Shown: piece by piece, positions 7,001-10,930 of the stretch | Layout: every line of letters starts with the position of its first letter | How positions within the stretch are numbered: position 1 is the stretch's first letter | Assembly (NCBI GenBank): GCA_937974195.1 | Contig: CALJIC010000094.1 | Location: 1-10,930 of the forward strand | Source: an uncultured Roseiflexaceae bacterium | GTDB lineage: Bacteria > Chloroflexota > Chloroflexia > Chloroflexales > Roseiflexaceae | Length of the DNA stretch: 10,930 nucleotides | Direction: 5' to 3' | Translations under genes and position numbers: made by a program | The notes under the pieces: generated by a model | Database searches by the model: none | What the model was told of the DNA's origin: nothing | The model's input: only the letters and a program-made list of their open reading frames with translations

Positions 7001-7693
7001 GGTCATCAGCGCGCCGTGCAGGTCGAAGTGGATGACGTGGTAGAAGCCGGCGCCGTGCTCGTCGCGGGCGCGGTCGAGGTGCTTGCTAAGCGCCTCGTAG
7101 CTGCCTGGGCGGAGGATGTCGATCTGCACTGGCACACGCGACCGGCGCAGCTGCTCGACGAGCGGGCGGGAGATCGTGCGGTAGCCGACGTCCTGCGCGC
7201 CGGAGGGGCGGGCGGTGACGACCAGCAGGTTGATGGTGGGCGTCTCGCGGAGCAGGGCGGGCTGCGGCTGGCGCGCCAAGGACTTGCGCACGACGGGCAC
7301 CTCGATGGCGAGCGGCCGGGGGAGGTTGGGGTCCTTGAGCGCCTCCCAGTGGAGGGCGTGGAACTCGGGCGAGCCGGCGATCTCGATGCGCAGCGCGTGC
7401 AGGCTGTGCTGGCGGGCCTCGGCGTAGCGGGCGAAGGCCTCGCGGTCGGCGAAGACCTGGTTGAAGAGGGCCTCGCCGTAGGCAGCGATGCTGTCGGCGG
7501 CCTGCCTGGCGCGCACCTGCTGCACGAAGGGGAAGCGGATGTGCTGCTCGAAGTACCACTCGAGGCGCTGCTCGTCCTCGGGGGAGAACGGCGGCGTGAT
7601 GGTGATGGGGTACTCGCCCTGGTGGTCGAAGCTGAGGGTGGCGTTGGTGCCGTCCGGGCTGTCTCGTCGCTCGCGGATCGTGATCAGTGTCAT
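4025..7693 (-). CDS. CHAT protease - NB-ARC (STAND) ATPase - TPR protein
   Basis: This 1222-aa protein has three modules. The first, about residues 95-395, is a CHAT domain (caspase-like peptidase associated with TPRs). Its His motif is HFDLHG (222-227, catalytic His226) and its Cys motif is ILNACQSGK (296-304, catalytic Cys300); both are intact. A STAND NTPase follows: P-loop GMGGAGKTT (452-460), Walker B LLILDN (533-538), a GSR sensor (578-580), a GLPL-like GYPLAL (637-642) and a winged-helix region to about 770. About six TPR units of exactly 40 residues span 939-1178. In the STAND class the repeats sense a trigger, nucleotide-driven oligomerisation relays it and the N-terminal effector acts, here by proteolysis. 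The ATG at 7693 follows GGAG with 10 nt between. It lies 26 bp after the stop of the 106-aa gene, so the two form an operon. The defence or cell-death role is inferred; no substrate is identifiable. Confidence 0.95.
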   Translation of the reverse strand: MTLITIRERRDSPDGTNATLSFDHQGEYPITITPPFSPEDEQRLEWYFEQHIRFPFVQQVRARQAADSIAAYGEALFNQVFADREAFARYAEARQHSLHALRIEIAGSPEFHALHWEALKDPNLPRPLAIEVPVVRKSLARQPQPALLRETPTINLLVVTARPSGAQDVGYRTISRPLVEQLRRSRVPVQIDILRPGSYEALSKHLDRARDEHGAGFYHVIHFDLHGALMTYQQFQQGVETSRFLYQARYGRDDIQPYEGVKAFLFMEGQRDGQADPVADDELGELLQLHQVPIAILNACQSGKQVGTDETSLGSYLMKTGVQLVLAMRYTVTVSAAEILMRTLYEQLFDGRDLATAIRRGRRELYDRKGRRVYFNEQVDLEDWLLPVVYQNQEVRLQPRPFTPEEIAAFYGRKARRFSPPQPTYGFHGRDLDILEIERRLLMRRNLLLVRGMGGAGKTTLLRHLGSWWQQTGLVEEVFAFGYDERAWTRQQILDAIGRRLWSESDYPRLLQPMPLEVQQTMIAERLRGWRHLLILDNLESITGAELAIQHTLPEAEREGLRRFLAELAGGRTLVLLGSRSGEGWLAPGTFEENVYELGGLDEEAASALADRVLARHEAAQHREARETEQILRLLAGYPLALEVVLANLATQTPAAVLEALEQGDIAIDPQASSQDKTRSILQCIAYSHSNLAPEAQQLLLCLAPFVGAINREWLPQYVEKLKAQPALAGLPFEQWEVVLRAAINWGLLAPHPEARGYLSIQPVLPYFLRSRLASPKQAEVKRAIEAAFRAHYRETGGALANAAMAKEADRRQAAFFLTRLEYENLMRAVELALDAQEPITGAYQALDEYWDRTQEHRRAIEAGMQIAARLEHYPESLLTGEAGFDRLRVLADIARRQLLTQQLDASAQTYQRCLDLIEQLSANDERQRARWRAVAYHNLGTIAQRQRQWEQAERHFKQALQIDIEFNDRYSQARTYHHLGMVAQEQRQWEQAEAYYQQALQIYIEFNDRYEQAGTYHQLGTVAQAQRQWEQAEAYYQQALQIYIEFNDRYEQAGTYHQLGTVAQAQRQWEQAERHFKQALQIYIEFNDRYSQAGTYHQLGRVAQEQHQWEQAEAYYQQALQLFAEFNDRYNQASAYHWLGIVAQEQCQWQRAREYLLTALQLCHECQGAHSRAITLRSLARLQRDSGDPSIAEAVAKILGSPQPFAEVQRQVAEEGNPVAG
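4160..4879 (-). repeat. Tandem 120-bp DNA repeats encoding the TPR units
   Basis: The six 40-residue TPR units appear as a 120-bp periodicity in the DNA. Blocks 4501-4620 and 4621-4740 are identical at 119 of 120 positions, including synonymous sites; the single difference is near 4617/4737. Outer units diverge progressively. Such nucleotide identity points to recent duplication or gene conversion and makes copy number prone to change. Confidence 0.92.
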
Positions 7694-7719
7694 GGTGAGG
7701 TGTCTCCGTCTGGGTGCTG

Positions 7720-8040
7720 CTACTCCTCCTCGATCGTGACCGCCATCAGCCGGGTGCCATCGGGCCGCTCGAGCAGCTCGATGCGGGTGCGCCTGGTGAC
7801 CCCTTGCCGCAGCAGCGCGAGCGTGATGAGGTCGTAGAGCGCGTTGGTGGCGATGCCGGCCGCGACGGTGCCAGCGAGGAGGGAGACGGCCTCCGCGAGG
7901 GCCGGGTCGAACTGCGGGGTGGGGACCGGGCGGACCTCGGCGACGGCAGCTGCGCGGCAGCTCGGCTCAGCGTTCCAGGCCGCAGCGAAGGCCTGCGGGC
8001 TGATCTGCAGCCGGGGGTCGAGAACTATGTAAGTGCTCAT
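7720..8040 (-). CDS. Small CHAT-associated protein (106 aa), candidate partner of the CHAT-STAND protein
   Basis: The ATG at 8040 follows AGGGA at good distance. Longer in-frame extensions lack a ribosome site and would cross the promoter. The product has an N-terminal stretch with PQAFAAAWNAEPSCRA (15-30), a Pro-rich link, then a Gly/Ala-rich hydrophobic segment (49-78, LAEAVSLLAGTVAAGIATNA followed by LYDLITLALL). It ends in a basic turn and a beta-hairpin-like tail (RTRIELLERPDGTRLMAVTI, then EEE). The hydrophobic stretch could be one membrane helix or two packed amphipathic helices. The layout (hydrophobic segment plus short beta tail, encoded next to a STAND effector) resembles small constant components described with NTP-dependent conflict systems, such as EACC1. 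I cannot establish homology by eye. It is the first gene of the operon with the CHAT gene and so probably works with it as adaptor, inhibitor, membrane anchor or substrate. Confidence 0.85.
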   Translation of the reverse strand: MSTYIVLDPRLQISPQAFAAAWNAEPSCRAAAVAEVRPVPTPQFDPALAEAVSLLAGTVAAGIATNALYDLITLALLRQGVTRRTRIELLERPDGTRLMAVTIEEE

Positions 8041-8092
8041 TGATATCCCTTCTTGGCGGGCGGCGTCGCGTACTCCACACTGCTGCACTCGT

Positions 8093-8131
8093 ATCGTACG
8101 ACACGTGAGACGCCCGATCAATAGGTGATCG
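8093..8131 (-). promoter_or_regulatory. Promoter of the CHAT operon with overlapping palindromes
   Basis: On the minus strand TTGATC (8121-8116) and TACGAT (8098-8093) form a -35/-10 pair with exactly 17 bp between. The -35 overlaps CGATCA-ATAGG-TGATCG (8115-8131), a perfect 6-bp inverted repeat. The -10 overlaps TCGTACGA (8094-8101), an 8-bp palindrome. Repressor binding at either would block polymerase. The leader to the ATG is about 45 nt. Confidence 0.6.
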
Positions 8132-8164
8132 CTCCGTAATTGCTCACGCTTCGGGTAAACAAGT

Positions 8165-8320
8165 TCAGGCAACCGGAGATGCGCTGAGGAACACAAGGCA
8201 CTCGGCACACGGATTGTGACCGCGCGCCTGCCAGGTGTGAAGCAGACTCGCCAACGCCATCCGTGTCTTGGTTTCATCTGGTGCACACGAGCCGCAGCTC
8301 AGCACAACCCGACGCAGTGC
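8165..8320 (-). pseudogene. Probable transposase C-terminal remnant
   Basis: The minus-strand frame ending at 8165 reads LSCGSCAPDETKTRMALASL followed by LHTWQARGHNPCAECLVFLS. I associate the pattern SGGxRSxxGTxTRMxLASLxxTWxARGxNPxxxC with the end of IS66-like transposases. No catalytic region is present upstream, and the frame N-terminal of this piece is unremarkable. It would be a short relic. Recognition is from memory and moderate at best. Confidence 0.4.
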
Positions 8321-8335
8321 AACCAAGACGGGGTG

Positions 8336-8377
8336 GAAGATCAGAGAGGTACCGATGGGTGTGGAGAAGATCAGAGA
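8336..8377. repeat. Short direct repeat
   Basis: GAAGATCAGAGA occurs at 8336-8347 and again at 8366-8377, offset 30 bp. No function is evident; the surrounding 8132-8619 interval has no convincing intact gene. Confidence 0.4.
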
Positions 8378-8486
8378 CCGTCGGGCTACAGAACCTTGAT
8401 AACTACGGACAAGGCCAGGGGTTCCCATGTGAGGGTGTGGCTTCATGAACAACAAACAAGCCGTCACCGGGTGACTGTTTAGAGGA

Positions 8487-8594
8487 GTGAACCGTCGCTT
8501 TACGGAGGAGGTCCAGAAGCGCTATGGCAGCGCACGCAAAGATTGGCTCAGCTTGTCAGGCAAATCTGCCAAGCGCAACGCTGTCGCGTTCTGA
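8487..8594 (+). CDS. Possible 35-aa ORF or coding relic
   Basis: From GTG at 8487 the frame reads VNRRFTEEVQKRYGSARKDW and then LSLSGKSAKRNAVAF before TGA at 8592-8594. After a frame change it continues SDAVFFRKKGMLSL. The codon and residue composition look coding (basic, balanced), but the AGAGGAG ribosome-like site overlaps the start. It may be a piece of a decayed mobile-element gene. Confidence 0.2.
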   Translation: MNRRFTEEVQKRYGSARKDWLSLSGKSAKRNAVAF

Positions 8595-8619
8595 TGCCGT
8601 GTTCTTCAGGAAGAAGGGC

Positions 8620-8696
8620 ATGTTGTCGTTGTGACAACATCAATGGAACTAGCCTTGTTTGTCCTATGACAATGCACCATTTGTCCTATGACAATG
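8620..8696. promoter_or_regulatory. Array of three TTGTC-N(4-5)-GACAA palindromes
   Basis: Site 1 is ATGTTGTC-gttgt-GACAACAT (8620-8640), with perfect 8-bp arms. Sites 2 and 3 are identical 17-mers TTTGTCCTATGACAATG at 8658-8674 and 8680-8696, each a TTGTC-CTAT-GACAA palindrome. Centres are 35.5 and 22 bp apart; the latter is close to two helical turns. The shared half-site and tandem layout fit operator or iteron-type binding sites for a dimeric protein. No regulated gene immediately follows; the next is the IS5-like relic and then the 117-aa membrane gene. Confidence 0.65.
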
Positions 8697-8812
8697 ATTG
8701 CCTCTGGTTGGAATGGCGGATGCGGAGCCGCCTGGAAGGAGCCACATGCTATCATGAGCGTGAGGAGAGCCGCTGGACAGTCACGATGTTAGGACAGCCC
8801 TGACGTGTGTAT

Positions 8813-9129
8813 GTGAGTGATGTAACAAATGCGGAGTGGACGGCACTCCACCGGATCTTGGAACGGGAACAGAAAGGACCAAGTCGACCACGAATGGTCG
8901 ATCCGTGCGAGGTGTGGAACGGACTGGTACACAAGCTGCGGACTGGTTGCCAAAGGACCTGATCCCGCATGAAGTCCCATATCGCTCCACCATTCGCTAC
9001 TCCTTCGACCTGTGGGCTTGAGAAGACACTTGGGAACGGGCCAGTGACACCTTACGCAGCGGGTACATAGCCAAAGAGTCAAGACCACCCAAGGTGGTGG
9101 CGAACGCGGCTACGACGACGGGGGAAAGT
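8813..9129 (+). pseudogene. IS5-type transposase N-terminal remnant (DUF4096-like), frameshifted
   Basis: Frame 1 from GTG 8813 reads VSDVTNAEWTALHRILEREQ ... GPSRPRMVDPCEVWNGLVHKLRTGC and stops at a TGA about 8960. A second frame then continues LPKDLIPHEVPYRSTIRYSF, DLWA, stop, EDTWERASDTLRSG. This follows the known order of IS5-family transposases: LTDAEWxxLxPLLP, GRPRxxDLREVxNAxxYxLRTGCxW, LPHDxPPxSTVYxYFxxW, GTWExIxDxLR. The DDE catalytic core is absent. At least one frameshift and one stop make it non-functional. The remnant ends where the 117-aa gene begins, which may mark a deletion or fusion junction. Confidence 0.7.
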
Positions 9130-9483
9130 ATGAGCAAGACAACCCGTCAGAATGCAGCAGCCTCTGACCTTATAACAAAGGCTGTCGAGAACCCGCAGTT
9201 GGTCAAGCAGGTGGTGATGGAGCGGCCAGAGACGATGGCAGAGATAGAGGCCCGACTCCGTGAAGAGGCTGCCGACGCTTACCTTGAACGAATGATTAAG
9301 TTCATCGTCTTCGTGGTCGCTATTAGTTTCGTGGTAGGCGTGGGAATAGGTGGGGTCTTCATTCTTTATGATCCCTCGACGCCAGCTGACCTCAGGGACT
9401 TGATAAAGGGTTCTCTGACCGCTATATTTTCAGGGTTCTTCGGCTTCCTAACCGGGAAGGCCTACAAGAAGCGGAAGGACTAG
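9130..9483 (+). CDS. Small membrane protein with two predicted helices, function unknown
   Basis: The ATG at 9130 follows GGGGGA at 4 nt spacing. The 117-aa product has a soluble, charged N-terminal part (1-56; MAEIEARLREEAADAYLERM just before the membrane). A strong transmembrane segment follows at about 58-81 (IKFIVFVVAISFVVGVGIGG, then VFIL), a short loop, and a second, glycine- and phenylalanine-rich segment at about 94-110 (GSLTAIFSGFFGFLTGKA). It ends in a basic KKRKD tail that would stay cytoplasmic. The frame is intact despite IS relics on both sides, which argues for selection or recent arrival. Holin-like or small effector roles are possible but unsupported by specific motifs. Confidence 0.75.
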   Translation: MSKTTRQNAAASDLITKAVENPQLVKQVVMERPETMAEIEARLREEAADAYLERMIKFIVFVVAISFVVGVGIGGVFILYDPSTPADLRDLIKGSLTAIFSGFFGFLTGKAYKKRKD

Positions 9484-9553
9484 CCCTGTAGAAGTTCTCG
9501 AGAGTGATGACACAGTTAGCCATGATGACTCCAATAGGGTCAATGGAGAGCTG

Positions 9554-9954
9554 TTAGCCACATGCAGACGATGCAGCCTGACATACCGACAACTCTTGGT
9601 CCTGCAATAGGTGACAGATCAGCAGCGTGATCAGCGAGAACAACCCCGACGAGCCTGGCTTAGTGCGCACGATTGTCTTCTCTGACCACTGGCGTTGGGT
9701 CTCGATGCCTAGATGAGCGCCCGCCTCGAACGTCACGTCCAGCTGCCAGTACCTCACAAATCACTCCACGATCTACGTCGGTATGGCCACCACATTCGCA
9801 CTGAATAATGCTCGAACCTCGAATTGGGCACCAACTCACTGATGCGATAGAAGCGCGCACAGCCGTGTGGCCGAAAGGTCGTATGGCTGTTGATGCGCAG
9901 GAACGGATGCCACCCCATACGAGAGATGCGACGGAACAAAAGTCGAGCAACTCG
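9554..9954 (-). pseudogene. DDE transposase remnant, frameshifted and internally deleted
   Basis: Starting after a TGA at 9957-9955, the minus strand reads RVARLLFRRISRMGWHPFLR followed by INSHTTFRP. A different frame (from about 9760) reads FVRYWQLDVTFEAGAHLGIE followed by TQRQWSEKTIVRTKPGSSGLFSLITLL, stopping at 9556-9554. GWHPFLRINxxGTFRP and RWQLEVTFxEARAHLGxETQRQWS are segments I recognise, in this order, from IS4/IS701-like DDE transposases. The sequence between them is far too short, so the catalytic middle is lost. The N-terminal part is also missing. Confidence 0.65.
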
Positions 9955-10247
9955 TCACCCGCAGCGGGCACCTCGCGCCGAGCAGGCGATACGCGGATGG
10001 CTCCGGGCGTGGCCAGGCTCGGGTGCCTACGTGTTTACACCGGTTCGCAGTACACTAACTGATAAAAACGTGGCAGACGGCGCGTCGCATCTCGGAGGCC
10101 GGGATCTGGACGCTGGGCCATGCTTATATGGCGCGCTCGTCGGGATCGTGAATTTCAGGCCGCACGATTTCCGCCGCTGCACAGGAAAGTATGTTTAGCC
10201 TTCCAATCAACACCTGAGGCTAGTAGAGGTACTTCGGCGCAAAGGTC
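9955..10247. other. Intergenic, no convincing gene
   Basis: No frame here has a ribosome site plus coding character. It may contain further decayed IS sequence. A weak AGCCT/AGGCT pairing near 10196-10222 lies downstream of the minus-strand gene, without a T-tract. Confidence 0.4.
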
Positions 10248-10930
10248 TTATCCCACAATTCGTTCGACGACCTTCAGACACGCCTTGCGCTGTGCGTTGG
10301 TGAGATTGGGCAGATACCGGTCCACCAAGGCATGCGCCTCGGCAATACTCATTGGCGGTGTACGTAGGATGTGGGTAGCCAGCAAGAGCGCTGATCTAGC
10401 AGAAACCTCATCCCCTAGCAACTCAGCTAGCTTCTCAAGCGTTGCAGCTGCTGCAGCCGGGTTCAACTCTAGGGTACTGTCAGATCCGGCACTATCAGAG
10501 GGCATCGGTTCTGGGAACAGATCATCTATATCGTTCAGAGTTCGCTGTTGAGACATCGGAGAATTGGCGCGTGCCTGTAACTTCTCCTCATTCTCTGCTG
10601 ATCTCCTTCGCACCTCCGAACGACTAGCATCACCACGGGGGGTGTAGGTGATATAGACTGTCTGGCCGGCTTCTGTTGTGAGCTCCCACTCCCGGCCGGG
10701 AGATCCGTGTTTCAGTGCCAAGAGCGGACGCTGATGCGTAACATGTGCAGCCCCAAGCGCTCCTAGCCATACCTGTGTAGCACCCTGACGGAGCTGTTCC
10801 GTCACTAGCTTCGCATCTGACTCATGCCAGCGTTTGTCAGGGGGTGGCTGATTTCCAAGCTCGGATGAGGCGAAGCGTTGTGCGATATGCTCCAGTAGGG
10901 CATGGTCTTGAACACGGCGAAGCTGATCCG
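10248..10930 (-). CDS. C-terminal part of an unrecognised protein, cut by the window edge
   Basis: The frame is open from the right edge to TAA at 10250-10248, giving 226 visible residues. A GTG at 10805 is in frame, but coding character continues upstream of it (QLRRVQDHALLEHIAQRFAS and onward), so the true start lies outside the window. The visible part has an N-proximal helical region, then a segment with beta character (GREWELTTEAGQTVYITYTP). An acidic and Ala-rich linker follows, and a helical C-terminus (SALLLATHILRTPPMSIAEA ... NAQRKACLKVVERIVG). I recognise no family or catalytic motif. Confidence 0.75.
   Translation of the reverse strand, partial: DQLRRVQDHALLEHIAQRFASSELGNQPPPDKRWHESDAKLVTEQLRQGATQVWLGALGAAHVTHQRPLLALKHGSPGREWELTTEAGQTVYITYTPRGDASRSEVRRRSAENEEKLQARANSPMSQQRTLNDIDDLFPEPMPSDSAGSDSTLELNPAAAAATLEKLAELLGDEVSARSALLLATHILRTPPMSIAEAHALVDRYLPNLTNAQRKACLKVVERIVG

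Noticed and set aside
5438..7837. 799-codon open frame on the + strand opposite the CHAT gene
   Set aside because: Its residues are the antisense image of GC-rich codons (runs of Gln, Arg, Leu, Val), with no domain; the opposite strand encodes well-defined CHAT and NB-ARC motifs.
8041..8286. N-terminal extension of the 106-aa protein
   Set aside because: The extension crosses the promoter; the ATG at 8040 has AGGGA at the right distance.
8620..8696. CRISPR array
   Set aside because: Repeats are 17 bp with 5-18 bp between them and are palindromic operators in form; there are no spacers of CRISPR size and no cas genes.
8543..8803. 86-codon + strand frame across the palindrome array
   Set aside because: Cys/Arg-rich composition, no ribosome site, and its middle is made of the palindromic repeats.

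Overview
The window looks like chromosomal accessory DNA from a high-GC bacterium. The long CHAT/NB-ARC/TPR protein has a repeat style (EFNDRY...QAxTYHxLGxVAQ) that I associate from memory with Chloroflexota such as Roseiflexus- or Ktedonobacter-like genomes. Decayed transposons and an orphan antitoxin-like relic fit a genomic or defence island. The phylum assignment is an inference. No rRNA, tRNA or CRISPR array was seen.

Left part (1-3527). The possible tail of a + strand gene (1-65) ends in an inverted repeat. Facing it is a minus-strand Fic-family protein (247-1221) with an intact catalytic motif, a class II inhibitory motif and a C-terminal HTH. A 53-codon ORF overlaps its stop by ATGA. 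Its promoter region carries a perfect 13-bp inverted repeat, a strong candidate operator. Next come two + strand genes: a 136-aa basic protein with an AT-hook-like tail (1704-2114) behind a promoter with a perfect TATAAT box, followed by a good terminator hairpin, and a 414-aa protein with a putative HTH near its N-terminus and a coiled coil (2283-3527).

Middle part (3528-8131). A decayed antitoxin-like gene (3580-3806, minus; one stop, one frameshift) lies next to a two-gene minus-strand operon. That operon has a well-formed promoter (8093-8121) embedded in palindromes, a 106-aa small protein with a Gly/Ala-rich hydrophobic segment (7720-8040), and a 1222-aa CHAT protease / NB-ARC (STAND) / TPR protein (4025-7693). 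This is the most system-like unit here. The domain order is that of a sensor-switch-effector: TPRs sense, the STAND ATPase switches, and the caspase-like CHAT domain executes. The small upstream protein is a candidate partner, adaptor or substrate. A defence or programmed-death role is inferred from architecture and context, not shown.

Right part (8132-10930). This is largely an insertion-sequence graveyard. It holds a probable transposase tail (8165-8320), an IS5-type (DUF4096-like) N-terminal remnant (8813-9129) and a second DDE transposase remnant on the minus strand (9554-9954). Among them lie an apparently intact 117-aa two-helix membrane protein gene (9130-9483) and an array of three TTGTC-N(4-5)-GACAA palindromes (8620-8696). 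A minus-strand gene of unknown function (10248-10930) runs off the right edge.
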